Positions 7,095-13,554 of a stretch of DNA of 17,529 nt are shown piece after piece. The notes below the pieces were generated by a model, which saw nothing but the letters and a program-made list of their open reading frames with translations, ran no database searches and was not told the origin of the DNA. The stretch is taken from contig NZ_JBBECC010000150.1 in the NCBI RefSeq assembly GCF_040882025.1, positions 1-17,529 on the forward strand, read 5' to 3'. Source of the stretch: Parvibaculum sp040882025 (GTDB lineage Bacteria > Pseudomonadota > Alphaproteobacteria > Parvibaculales > Parvibaculaceae). Position 1 is the stretch's first letter. Every line of letters starts with the position of its first letter. The position numbers were made by a program, and so were the translations under genes.

Positions 7095-7655
7095 ATGATG
7101 AGTATTCGAGGATTTTTTCTGGCGAGCTTTTTCGCCGTTACCGCCCTCATGTCGGCAGGTGCGTTTGAGCGCGCCAATGCGGCAACGACCGAGGATCTGC
7201 ATCGGGATGCCGCCCAGGCTCTGGAGCTGCTCTACAAGAGCGATCCGGTCGCGAAGCGCGTTTCCGAGCAGGCCAAGGCCGTTCTTGTTTTCCCGAACGT
7301 CGTCAAGGCGGGTCTGATATTCGGTGGCGCCTATGGCGAAGGTCTGCTGATGAAGGGATCGAAGGTCGACGGATACTTCAATTCCTTTACCGGCTCCTGG
7401 GGCCTGCAAGCCGGCGCGCAGTCATATTCCTACGCCGTCTTCCTGATGACCGACGAGGCCGTGAAATATCTCGACGAGTCGAAGGGCTGGGAAATCGGCG
7501 TCGGACCGACGGTTGTCGTCATGGACGAGGGTGCCGCCAAGAACCTGTCGACGTCGACGCTGAAGGATGCCGCTTACGCCTTCATCTTCGATCAGCAGGG
7601 CCTGATGGCCGGCGTCAGCATCGAAGGCACGAAGATTTCGCGCATCAAGGACTGA
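7095..7655 (+). CDS. Exported SYLF-domain (Ysc84-like) lipid-binding protein
   Basis: 186 residues. A signal peptide (basic MMSIRG, hydrophobic residues 7-22, probable cleavage after ANA at 29) is followed by a SYLF/Ysc84 domain filling the rest. Typical motifs are AKAVLVFPNVVKAGLIFGG, GYFNSFTGSWGLQAGAQSYS and VGPTVVVMDEGAA. SYLF domains bind phospholipids or phosphoinositides in eukaryotes; the bacterial proteins are periplasmic or outer-membrane associated and of unknown precise role, often stress-induced. I chose the ATG at 7095 because AGGA (7083-7086) lies 8 bases upstream and the signal peptide starts directly after it. The frame stays open 19 codons further upstream, but that part is arginine- and serine-rich and would spoil the signal. 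It is followed by a clear terminator and is apparently monocistronic. Confidence 0.88.
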   Translation: MMSIRGFFLASFFAVTALMSAGAFERANAATTEDLHRDAAQALELLYKSDPVAKRVSEQAKAVLVFPNVVKAGLIFGGAYGEGLLMKGSKVDGYFNSFTGSWGLQAGAQSYSYAVFLMTDEAVKYLDESKGWEIGVGPTVVVMDEGAAKNLSTSTLKDAAYAFIFDQQGLMAGVSIEGTKISRIKD

Positions 7656-7684
7656 ACGAACGCGACCAGGAGATGCGAACGGAG

Positions 7685-7718
7685 ACGCTGTCCATCGGAA
7701 ACGATGGGCAGCGTTTTC
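7685..7718 (+). terminator. Rho-independent terminator of the SYLF gene
   Basis: A 13-bp stem (7685-7697 with 7702-7714, one G-T pair) closed by a stable GAAA tetraloop and followed by TTTTC. It lies 30 bases after the stop codon. Confidence 0.85.
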
Positions 7719-7818
7719 ATGACGCGCGCGCGCGATGCCCGAGCCGGGGATATCGCCGTGATATCCCCAGGATAAAGCATGCGCCCGATGCGTCTTGTCC
7801 CCGCCGCGATTCGGTTTG

Positions 7819-7874
7819 TGACAGTTTTTTGACAGTTTGATGACAGAGGGGGTGTTTTGGAGCTGTTTTGACAG
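7819..7874. repeat. Helically spaced TGACAG direct repeats next to tRNA-Phe
   Basis: TGACAG occurs at 7819-7824, 7830-7835, 7841-7846 and 7869-7874, with start-to-start distances of 11, 11 and 28 bases. Most copies are preceded by T-rich sequence (TTTTTTGACAG, TTTTGACAG). They lie just beyond the 3' end of the tRNA-Phe gene, a usual place for integrase attachment sites, in a stretch with no coding capacity. They may be protein binding sites such as recombinase arm sites, or a remnant of an excised element. Confidence 0.6.
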
Positions 7875-7891
7875 CCGCGGATGGAAGGAGA

Positions 7892-7967
7892 TGGTGCCCA
7901 GGGGCGGAATCGAACCACCGACACTGCGATTTTCAGTCGCATGCTCTACCAACTGAGCTACCTGGGC
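7892..7967 (-). tRNA. tRNA-Phe (GAA)
   Basis: 76 bases on the minus strand with encoded CCA (7892-7894). The acceptor stem GCCCAGG pairs with CCTGGGC, followed by discriminator A. The D-arm is GCTCAGTTGGTAGAGC, the anticodon stem TGCGA/TCGCA encloses CTGAAAA, giving anticodon GAA, and the T-arm holds GGTTCGATTCC. It inserts phenylalanine at UUC/UUU codons. It closes the conserved murA-to-yacG block. It has its own promoter candidate, so it need not depend on the operon. Confidence 0.97.
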
Positions 7968-8018
7968 GGAAGCTCCGAAGCGAGGCTGAAAAGGGCCCGG
8001 CCGCGGCGAGGTTTGCGG

Positions 8019-8047
8019 GTTATAGGAGATCGAATCCGGGCTGTCCA
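8019..8047 (-). promoter_or_regulatory. Candidate promoter of tRNA-Phe
   Basis: Minus strand: -35 TGGACA (8042-8047), 17-base spacer, -10 TATAAC (8019-8024). Both hexamers match the sigma-70 consensus at five of six bases. The predicted start near 8012 is about 45 bases before the mature tRNA 5' end and lies just past the yacG stop. Confidence 0.6.
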
Positions 8048-8078
8048 GAGGGACCAGAAGGCAAGCGCAGACAAAGGC

Positions 8079-8303
8079 TTAGCGCTCTTCGTTCTCGTCG
8101 CCGGCACCGCCCATATCCCATTCGTCCGGCGGCTCGACGGCGGGAATCGCATAGGCGCCCTTGAGCCAGCGGTTGAGATCGACGTCGGCACAATGCTTCG
8201 AACAGAAGGGATGGAAATCCGGCAGCGATCTTTTGGCGCAAACCGGACACGGACGCGGGCTGCGCAGCTTCACAACGTTGTTCTTGTCGCCGGTCTCCGT
8301 CAT
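8079..8303 (-). CDS. yacG: DNA gyrase inhibitor YacG, zinc-binding
   Basis: 74 residues. Four cysteines C19, C22, C34 and C38 form a C-x2-C-x11-C-x3-C zinc site (PCPVCAKR...FHPFCSKHCADVDLNRWL), followed by the family's DLNRWL.G.YAIP motif and an acidic tail. The E. coli protein binds GyrB and inhibits gyrase DNA binding; its cysteine spacing is longer (x15), and as far as I recall the shorter loop is usual in alphaproteobacteria. The ATG overlaps the rng stop by 4 nt (ATGA, 8300-8303), pointing to translational coupling. It is the last protein gene of the housekeeping block before tRNA-Phe. Confidence 0.92.
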   Translation of the reverse strand: MTETGDKNNVVKLRSPRPCPVCAKRSLPDFHPFCSKHCADVDLNRWLKGAYAIPAVEPPDEWDMGGAGDENEER

Positions 8304-9820
8304 TGAACTGTCGCAACGTCGATCCGCTCGCGCGCGAACGACCCTTCGCCGACCAGGCTGACCTCGACCGCGACCTTCCGGCGAAGACGATCGATGAGGT
8401 ACGGGTTGCCGCGCTCGAGCCAGTCGACGACTTCGGCGGCGGCGCGCGCGACCAGCGGACGGCCGGGCGTCACCTGCGCGACATGCGCGATGCGGCGGAG
8501 AAGATCGTTGGCGACCGTTGCGCAGGTCTTTCGGCGCGGACGGCCGCAGGCGTAGGCGGGTTCGGTCAACAGCTTGTCGAGCGGCTCGCGGACGCGCTTG
8601 CGCGTCATCTCGACGAGGCCGAATTCCGACATGCCGGAAATCTGCGTCGGCACGCGATCCTTTGCGAAGCCGTTGTTGAGCGCGTCGAGAACCTTTTCGA
8701 TATTGGCCGGATCGTTCAGATGGATGAAGTCGATGACGATGAGGCCACCGGTGCCGCGCAGGCGCAGCTGATAAACGATTTCATCGACCGCTTCGAGGTT
8801 GATCTTGACGCTGGTTTCCTCAAGGCCGGTCGCCGCGGTGTAGCGGCCCGAATTGACGTCGATGGCGGTCAAGGCCTCCGTCGTCTCGACGGTGATCCAG
8901 CCGCCCGACGGCAGTTCGGCGCGCGGATCGAGCGCCGCCTCGATTTCTCCGTCCACGTCATATAGCGAAAAGAGCGAGCCCGGCCCGTTGAAGAGTTGCA
9001 CGCGCTCTATCATTTCGGGCATGGCGCGGCGGCAATAGTGCTGCGCTTCGCCGAAGGCGTCGGCATCGTCGATCAGCACGCGCGATGTGTCGGCGCTGAC
9101 GCAATCGCGCAGCGTCTTCGACACGGGGTCGAGATCGTGGAAGACGACGCAAGGCGCCGAGGACCGCTTTTCGGTTTCGCGGACCTTGCGCCACTCCTCG
9201 GCGAGCTGGCGCGCATCGGCGGCGATGTCCTCGGTCGTCGCGCCGATCGCGGCGGTGCGGACGATGAAGCCCGCCGGTTCGCCGGTGACGCCCATCGGAT
9301 TGAAGCGCTCGACCATTTCCTCGACCAGCGCGGTCAGACGTTCGCGCTCGGCCTCATCCTCGATGCGGCGCGACAGCGCGACGCCGGACTGATTCGGCAC
9401 CAGCACCAGCAGGCGCCCCGGAATGGTGACATTGGCCGAAAGACGCACGCCCTTGTCGCTGATCGGATCCTTGACGGCCTGCACCAGGATCGCCTGGCCT
9501 TCCTGCACGCAGGCGCTGATCGGCGGCAGCGTGCCTTCATCGAGCCCGGTCAGTTCGCAGAGGCAGCGCGCCTCGCGCGCGCCGAGAAAGCCCGCGCGTT
9601 CGAGGCCGACATCGACGAAAGCCGCCTGCATGCCCGGCAGCACGCGCTGGACGCGGCCGAGAAAGATGTTGCCGATCAGGGAATGGCCGGCGCGGCCGGT
9701 CTTCGCCTTCAGGTCGTCTTCCATAGTGCGCTCCAGAAAGAGCTCCACGGGCCGACCGTCTTCGATGACCGCGACGCGCGTTTCGCCGGGGCCGACATTG
9801 ATCAAGACTTCTTCGGACAT
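8300..9820 (-). CDS. rng: Ribonuclease E/G family endoribonuclease (RNase G)
   Basis: 506 residues from the ATG at 9820, chosen because the family begins near MSEEVLINVGPGETRVAV and a GGGA lies 6 bases upstream; an in-frame ATG 19 codons earlier would add a non-conserved leader. Function: single-strand endonuclease that matures 5' ends of 16S rRNA and decays mRNA. An S1 RNA-binding domain spans about 36-125 (GRVQRVLPGMQAAFVDVG). Catalytic magnesium ligands are D321 (TAIDVNSGR) and D364 (IVIDF). The usual second aspartate of the IDFID motif is H367 here (IDFIHL); by comparison with E. coli RNase E that position is not the metal ligand. The canonical CPxC zinc-link is replaced by cysteines at 425 and 433. 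It lacks the long C-terminal scaffold of RNase E. It ends overlapping yacG. Confidence 0.9.
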   Translation of the reverse strand: MSEEVLINVGPGETRVAVIEDGRPVELFLERTMEDDLKAKTGRAGHSLIGNIFLGRVQRVLPGMQAAFVDVGLERAGFLGAREARCLCELTGLDEGTLPPISACVQEGQAILVQAVKDPISDKGVRLSANVTIPGRLLVLVPNQSGVALSRRIEDEAERERLTALVEEMVERFNPMGVTGEPAGFIVRTAAIGATTEDIAADARQLAEEWRKVRETEKRSSAPCVVFHDLDPVSKTLRDCVSADTSRVLIDDADAFGEAQHYCRRAMPEMIERVQLFNGPGSLFSLYDVDGEIEAALDPRAELPSGGWITVETTEALTAIDVNSGRYTAATGLEETSVKINLEAVDEIVYQLRLRGTGGLIVIDFIHLNDPANIEKVLDALNNGFAKDRVPTQISGMSEFGLVEMTRKRVREPLDKLLTEPAYACGRPRRKTCATVANDLLRRIAHVAQVTPGRPLVARAAAEVVDWLERGNPYLIDRLRRKVAVEVSLVGEGSFARERIDVATVQ

Positions 9821-9896
9821 CAAATTCCCGATTTTGCACCGGCCGCACCCCCGCGTAGCCAATGCCCCCAATTTCACCCTCGTCTCTGTGGAACCG

Positions 9897-9905
9897 ATCC
9901 TAACA
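9897..9905 (-). promoter_or_regulatory. Possible extended -10 element upstream of rng
   Basis: Minus strand TGTTAGGAT, an extended -10 (TGn plus TAGGAT), 77 bases before the rng start. No good -35 hexamer accompanies it. A separate promoter would be expected here because the HxlR gene interrupts the ancestral operon between maf and rng. Confidence 0.3.
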
Positions 9906-9976
9906 CTGTTGCCGACGATGAGGCCAGACGGGGAAAGTGCTTGATTTTGTTGAAGTGTCGACGTTTCGGGATTCCC

Positions 9977-10678
9977 TCACGCCGCCTTCGCGTCCGCCCG
10001 CTGCGATTTTACCTGTGCGATTGCGTCGGGGGCGAGCCAGCGAGGGAGCGCGCGGCGGGCCCAGGCGGGGCCGTGCGCCTCAAGGCGCTTTTCGGCGAGC
10101 GCGCGGGCAAGCGGCAGGTCGCCGCGATAGAGGTAGATCATGTCGCGCAATGTCGAGGTCAGATAGAGGTCGACATCGAAGCCCGGCTCCTCGAAACACA
10201 TTTCGGCGCGGCCGTCCTCGTTGACGAACCACCAATCGCGCCGGCCGCGCGGCATGTCGGTGAAGGTCAGTTGCACGACGCAGCGCCGCGCGCCGAAGGC
10301 CTCGGGTTTCACATGGGTTTCGAGGCCCCACAGGAGCAGCGTCACGTCCGCTTCATGTTTCGCCAGTTCGCGGCGCGTCCATTTCTGGCCCCAGACTCCC
10401 AGCGCCTCGACGATGGGGGCGAATTCCTCGCCGGCCGGCGTCAGATGATAGGTCCAGCTTCGGCCGCTTTCGGAACGGCGGCGCTCGATAATGCCTTCGG
10501 CCTCGAGCTGCTTCAGGCGGCGCGACAGAAGCGTCGGCGAGGCCAGCGGCACGCCGCGCCGCAACTGGGAAAAGCGCGTGGCGCCGAAAGTCAGATCGCG
10601 GATGATGAGCGCCGTCCAGCGCTCGCAAAAAAGCTCTGCCGCCTTGGCGACGGGACAGAACTGGCCGTAGCTCCGCAT
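9977..10678 (-). CDS. HxlR-type winged-helix regulator with C-terminal SCP2-like domain
   Basis: 233 residues. N-terminal HxlR winged helix (about 1-105): FCPVAKAAELFCERWTALII, then FSQLRRGVPLASPTLLSRRLKQLEAEGIIERR, then YHLTPAGEEF. The start at 10678 is preceded by a perfect AGGAGG at 7 bases; the upstream in-frame ATG at 10738 would add 20 residues outside the domain. C8, the cysteine directly before the conserved Pro-Val, is at the position of redox-sensing cysteines in HypR/YodB-type members; C18 follows. Residues about 120-230 (VVQLTFTDMP...DVDLYLTSTLRDMIYLYRGDLPLARAL) resemble SCP2-like lipid-binding domains attached to some HxlR proteins; this is tentative. It is divergent from a methyltransferase gene across a palindromic region and probably controls it and itself. 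Confidence 0.85.
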   Translation of the reverse strand: MRSYGQFCPVAKAAELFCERWTALIIRDLTFGATRFSQLRRGVPLASPTLLSRRLKQLEAEGIIERRRSESGRSWTYHLTPAGEEFAPIVEALGVWGQKWTRRELAKHEADVTLLLWGLETHVKPEAFGARRCVVQLTFTDMPRGRRDWWFVNEDGRAEMCFEEPGFDVDLYLTSTLRDMIYLYRGDLPLARALAEKRLEAHGPAWARRALPRWLAPDAIAQVKSQRADAKAA

Positions 10679-10728
10679 GATGCGTCCTCCTGAAATTTCC
10701 CGAAGCTTAGGAAAAGGCGCGTGCGGCG

Positions 10729-10751
10729 AATAGTACATTCAATGGACTATT
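10729..10751. promoter_or_regulatory. Near-perfect 23-bp palindrome, probable HxlR operator
   Basis: Arms AATAGT (10729-10734) and ACTATT (10746-10751) enclose a second pair CATT/AATG (10736-10739 and 10741-10744) around a central C at 10740. Ten of eleven base pairs match; only 10735/10745 does not. It lies 50 bases upstream of the regulator start and 105 bases upstream of the methyltransferase start, in the divergent gap. Length and AT-rich arms fit dimeric winged-helix operators. Confidence 0.7.
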
Positions 10752-10855
10752 TCCGGCGACCGGAACGCGCGAAAGATGCGCCCGCCGCGGCCAAGGCCGG
10801 CGGCGCGAAAAGGCGGAAACGCCTGCAAAACCCTTACCGGAAAGAGACCCCTCCC

Positions 10856-11698
10856 ATGACCCGATCCAACGTCTCCCCCCTCCCCCTGGACGGCCAACCC
10901 GACCTTGCGGCCCTGAAAGCGCGCCAGCAGGGCGCCTGGTCCGCTGGCGATTACTCCGTGGTCGGCACCACGCTTCAAATCGTCGGCGAAGACCTTTGCG
11001 AAGCGCTCGACATCCGCCCCGGCCAGAAGGTGCTCGACGTTGCCGCCGGCAACGGCAATGTGTCGCTCGCGGCCGCGCGCCGCTGGTGCAACGTCGTTTC
11101 GACCGACTATGTGCCGGCGTTGCTCGAACGCGGTCGCGAACGCGCGGCGGCCGAGCGGCTTTCGATGGCGTTTCAGGAGGCCGACGCCGAGGCGCTGCCT
11201 TTCGGCGACGGCAGCTTCGATGTCGTCGTGTCCACGTTCGGCGTGATGTTCGCGCCCGATCACGACAAGGCGGCGGCCGAGATGATCCGCGTCTGCCGGT
11301 CCGGTGGCAAGATCGCTCTCGCCAACTGGACGCCGGAGGGCTTCATCGGCCAGCTCTTCAAGACCATCGGCAAGCACCTGCCGCCGCCCGCCGGCGCAAA
11401 ATCGCCGGCACTCTGGGGCACGCGGGCACGGATCGCCGAGATGTTCGGCGCGCAGGCGTCGGCGATCGATGTCGAGGCGCGCAACTTCATCTTCCGCTAC
11501 CGCTCGTCCGCGCATTGGCTCGACGTCTTCAAGACCTGGTACGGGCCGGTGCTGAAGGCCTTCACGGCCCTCGATCCGGCGGCGCAAGCCAAGCTCGCCG
11601 ACGATTTGACGGCGCTTGCCGAAAAGTTCAACCGGTCGGGCGACACGACGATGATCGTGCCGAGCGAATATCTCGAAATCGTCGTGACGCGGCGATAG
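10856..11698 (+). CDS. Class I SAM-dependent methyltransferase (type 11)
   Basis: 280 residues from the ATG at 10856 (MTRSNVSPLPLDGQPDLAAL). The frame is open 45 codons further up, but that part overlaps the operator region and is lysine/arginine-rich without conservation signs. The SAM-binding glycine loop is VLDVAAGNGNVS (59-70), the acidic strand 2 motif follows at VVSTDYVPALLERGRERA, and motif II/III is EALPFGDGSFDVVVSTFGVMFAPDHDKAA. The substrate is not predictable; the family includes small-molecule and quinone methyltransferases. The region before the loop (WSAGDYSVVGTTLQIVGEDL) is typical of a rhizobial-type subgroup without known substrate. The ribosome binding site is weak (GGAAAGAG). 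Its divergent HxlR neighbour probably regulates it. It converges on maf and ends before a GC-rich hairpin. Confidence 0.85.
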   Translation: MTRSNVSPLPLDGQPDLAALKARQQGAWSAGDYSVVGTTLQIVGEDLCEALDIRPGQKVLDVAAGNGNVSLAAARRWCNVVSTDYVPALLERGRERAAAERLSMAFQEADAEALPFGDGSFDVVVSTFGVMFAPDHDKAAAEMIRVCRSGGKIALANWTPEGFIGQLFKTIGKHLPPPAGAKSPALWGTRARIAEMFGAQASAIDVEARNFIFRYRSSAHWLDVFKTWYGPVLKAFTALDPAAQAKLADDLTALAEKFNRSGDTTMIVPSEYLEIVVTRR

Positions 11699-11716
11699 GC
11701 GGGAGCGTGCAATCAC

Positions 11717-11741
11717 CCACCCTCCCTCTGTGGGAGGGTGG
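11717..11741. terminator. Hairpin between convergent methyltransferase and maf genes
   Basis: A perfect 10-bp stem (CCACCCTCCC / GGGAGGGTGG) with a 5-base loop, 18 bases after the methyltransferase stop and 14 bases after the maf stop on the other strand. No T run on either side. Related hairpins occur at 16554-16574 and, more loosely, 14112-14138. Confidence 0.6.
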
Positions 11742-11755
11742 AAAGGACGTTGCGG

Positions 11756-12343
11756 TCACTGCTGCCAGAGTGGATAGCCGGCGCCGCCAAGCAGCGCGGC
11801 GGTCTCGTAGAGCGGCAGGCCGACGACGGCGGAGTGGGAACCGATCAGGGAACGGATGAACATTGCGGCGCGGCCCTGGATCGCGTAGCCACCGGCCTTG
11901 CCCTGCCATTCGCCCGAAGCGATGTAGCCTTCGATTTCGGTTTCCGAAAGGCGCTTGAAGGCGACGCGGGTTTCGACCGCGCGGGCGCTTTCGCCGCCGC
12001 CCGGTTTTTTCAGATGGATCGCGGTCCAGACGCGGTGGGCGCGCCCCGACAGCAGCGCGAGACAGGCGCGGGCGTCTGCTTCCGTCTCCGCCTTGGGGAG
12101 AATGCGGCGACCGCAGGCAACCACTGTGTCGGCGGCGAGCACCAGTGCGTCTGCGTGAACGGCGGCGACGGCCTCGGCCTTTTCGCGCGCGAGGCGCTCG
12201 GCATGGATGCGCGGTAGCTCGCCCTTCAATGGCGTTTCATCGATGTCGGCCGGAGCGACGAGGGCGGGTTCGATGCCGATCCGCGCGAGAAGTTCGAGAC
12301 GGCGGGGCGAGGCGCTTGCCAGGACGAGGCGGGGAACGGTCAC
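11756..12343 (-). CDS. maf: Maf-family nucleotide pyrophosphatase
   Basis: 195 residues. Hydrolyses non-canonical nucleoside triphosphates to monophosphates and pyrophosphate, a house-cleaning enzyme linked to septum formation. Family motifs are VPRLVLASASPRRLELL (3-19), DIDETP (33-38), EKA (54-56), ADTVV with catalytic D72, and later KAGGYAIQGRAAMFI. The start is a GTG at 12343 whose GTGA overlaps the infA stop (12340-12343). The Maf consensus begins right there, and no ATG is available nearby, since the in-frame upstream sequence is the infA gene read in another frame. Translation is thus probably coupled to infA. The order infA-maf is conserved in alphaproteobacteria; here a regulator/methyltransferase pair separates maf from rng. 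Confidence 0.92.
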   Translation of the reverse strand: MTVPRLVLASASPRRLELLARIGIEPALVAPADIDETPLKGELPRIHAERLAREKAEAVAAVHADALVLAADTVVACGRRILPKAETEADARACLALLSGRAHRVWTAIHLKKPGGGESARAVETRVAFKRLSETEIEGYIASGEWQGKAGGYAIQGRAAMFIRSLIGSHSAVVGLPLYETAALLGGAGYPLWQQ

Positions 12344-12558
12344 TTGAACCGGTAGGTGATCCGGCCCTTGGTCAGATCGTAGGGCGTCATCTCGACGAGC
12401 ACCTTGTCGCCCGCCAGCACGCGGATGCGGTTCTTGCGCATCTTGCCGGCCGTGTGGGCGATGATCTCGTGTTCGTTCTCGAGCTTGACGCGAAACGTTG
12501 CGTTGGGCAGCAGTTCCGTGACGGTGCCCGGAAACTCGAGCAGTTCTTCCTTCGACAT
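12340..12558 (-). CDS. infA: Translation initiation factor IF-1
   Basis: 72 residues, the normal IF-1 length: MSKEELLEFPGTVTELLPNA, FRVKLENEHEIIAHTAGKMR and the highly conserved KNRIRVLAGDKVLVEMTPYDLTKGRI.YR. It is a single S1/OB-fold domain that binds the ribosomal A site of the 30S subunit during initiation. AAGGA lies 7 bases before the ATG on the minus strand. Its stop overlaps the GTG of maf. A promoter candidate upstream would let it be transcribed apart from the SIMPL gene that has been placed before it. Confidence 0.97.
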   Translation of the reverse strand: MSKEELLEFPGTVTELLPNATFRVKLENEHEIIAHTAGKMRKNRIRVLAGDKVLVEMTPYDLTKGRITYRFK

Positions 12559-12584
12559 TCAGCATCCTTTGGAGATTTGCCGGG

Positions 12585-12613
12585 AGAATGGTCAGAAAGC
12601 GCCGGAAAATCAA
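12585..12613 (-). promoter_or_regulatory. Candidate infA promoter
   Basis: Minus strand: -35 TTGATT (12608-12613), 17-base spacer, -10 CATTCT (12585-12590). The -35 is good, the -10 only fair (three of six). The predicted start near 12578 gives a leader of about 20 bases. Confidence 0.4.
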
Positions 12614-12618
12614 GTGGC

Positions 12619-12639
12619 GCGGACGCGGAATCGCGTCGC
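12619..12639 (-). terminator. Weak hairpin after the SIMPL gene
   Basis: Stem ACGCG/CGCGT (12623-12627 and 12632-12636) extended by GCG/CGC with one bulged G, loop GAAT. On the minus strand it lies 55 bases beyond the SIMPL stop and is followed after a few bases by GATTTTCC. It abuts the proposed infA promoter. Confidence 0.35.
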
Positions 12640-12693
12640 CCGGGACCGCAAAGCGTTGATTTCTCGCGGGAATTTGGCCGGAAGGGCGCCGGA

Positions 12694-13419
12694 TCAGTCG
12701 ACCAGCAGGTATTCGATGGTCGAGACGACGCGGACGGTCTTCATCACCTGCTCGGCTTCCTGAGTGCCGGGGGTGGCATCGCGGGGGAGGATTTCGAACT
12801 GGCCCTGCCAGGCGCGGCGGATGCCGCCGAGGCCGGAGCCCGAATCGGCGGCGAAGGTTTCGGCCGCCTCGCGGGCGCGCTTCGTCGCCTCCTCGATCAT
12901 TTCGGGCTTCAGCGCCGCAATGCCGGTGAAGAGATAGGAGGGGCGCACGGGCCCGTATTCGTTGGAAAGCACGACGCCCTGATCGACCAGCGCGCTCGAC
13001 TCACTGTTCGCCTTGACCACGCGGTCAATGTCGGTTGTGCGCAGAACGATCTGCTGCGCGATGATGAAGCGGCTTTCGACCTGTCCGCTGCTCCAGTTCT
13101 GCGCCAGACGGTCGGTAACCTGGGGCGCCTGACGCTCGATATCGTCTTCGTTGAAGCCATGCGACTTCAGAAAGCGCATCACTGTGTCGGCGTTGAGCTT
13201 GATCTCGGCCTGGGTCTCGCGCAACTCGTTGCCGGTCGCGACGAAGCGCAAGCCCCAAAGTGCGAGATCCGCCTTCACTTCGCGCTCGGAGAGGCCCTTG
13301 ACCGAGACCGAGCGGTCGCCGAGACGGGACTGAACAAGACCCTGTCCGCCGAACCAGCCGCCCAAGGCAAGACCGAGGGCGAGGATGGCGGCGGCAACGA
13401 TGGCGGAAACGGGATTCAT
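12694..13419 (-). CDS. SIMPL-domain (DUF541) periplasmic protein
   Basis: 241 residues. MNPVSAIVAAAILALGLALGG forms an N-terminal membrane anchor or uncleaved signal, followed by the SIMPL/DUF541 domain: SVSVKGLSEREVKADLALWGLRFVATGNELRE, then FLKSHGFNEDDIERQAPQVTD, then SRFIIAQQIVLRTTDIDRVVKA and a C-terminal VVSTIEYLLVD. DUF541 proteins (E. coli YggE is one) are periplasmic, implicated in reducing oxidative stress, mechanism unknown. I chose the ATG at 13419 because GGAG lies 8-9 bases upstream and the hydrophobic segment follows at once; the in-frame ATG 25 codons earlier adds an arginine-rich leader. It is divergent from the GNAT gene and interrupts the usual phosphatase-infA neighbourhood. 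Confidence 0.87.
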   Translation of the reverse strand: MNPVSAIVAAAILALGLALGGWFGGQGLVQSRLGDRSVSVKGLSEREVKADLALWGLRFVATGNELRETQAEIKLNADTVMRFLKSHGFNEDDIERQAPQVTDRLAQNWSSGQVESRFIIAQQIVLRTTDIDRVVKANSESSALVDQGVVLSNEYGPVRPSYLFTGIAALKPEMIEEATKRAREAAETFAADSGSGLGGIRRAWQGQFEILPRDATPGTQEAEQVMKTVRVVSTIEYLLVD

Positions 13420-13525
13420 GGACGGGGCTCCCCAGAGCGATTCAACGGCGGCGACTATAGCATGGCGATTGCGGCAGTTTGAGGGCCTCTGCAAGTGACT
13501 TATCCCCAGCGCGCGGTGACCGGGT

Positions 13526-13531
13526 TATAAT
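13526..13531 (+). promoter_or_regulatory. Consensus -10 (TATAAT) before the GNAT gene
   Basis: A perfect TATAAT at 13526-13531. No clear -35 is found 16-18 bases upstream. The implied RNA start near 13538 would fall only two bases before an ATG at 13540 and about 17 bases before the TTG at 13555. Confidence 0.5.
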
Positions 13532-13543
13532 TCACTTCAATGG

Positions 13544-13549
13544 AGGAGG
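13544..13549 (+). promoter_or_regulatory. Ribosome binding site that selects the TTG start of the GNAT gene
   Basis: AGGAGG, 5 bases before TTG 13555. It lies inside the frame that the upstream ATG (13540) would open, and that ATG has no Shine-Dalgarno of its own. Hence the TTG is the preferred start. Confidence 0.6.
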
Positions 13550-13554
13550 CGTAT

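Noticed and set aside
7892..7967. Possible split or pseudo-tRNA from an insertion
   Set aside because: The tRNA is complete with a full acceptor stem, anticodon GAA and encoded CCA; any insertion left it intact.
8996..10693. 565-codon plus-strand frame
   Set aside because: Antisense shadow of rng and the HxlR gene in high-GC DNA; its translation is His/Arg/Ala-rich without motifs.
10739..11716. 325-codon minus-strand frame
   Set aside because: Antisense of the methyltransferase; the plus strand carries the SAM-binding motif.
12145..13482. 445-codon plus-strand frame across infA and SIMPL
   Set aside because: Antisense to three real genes with recognisable products; no ribosome binding site or domain.
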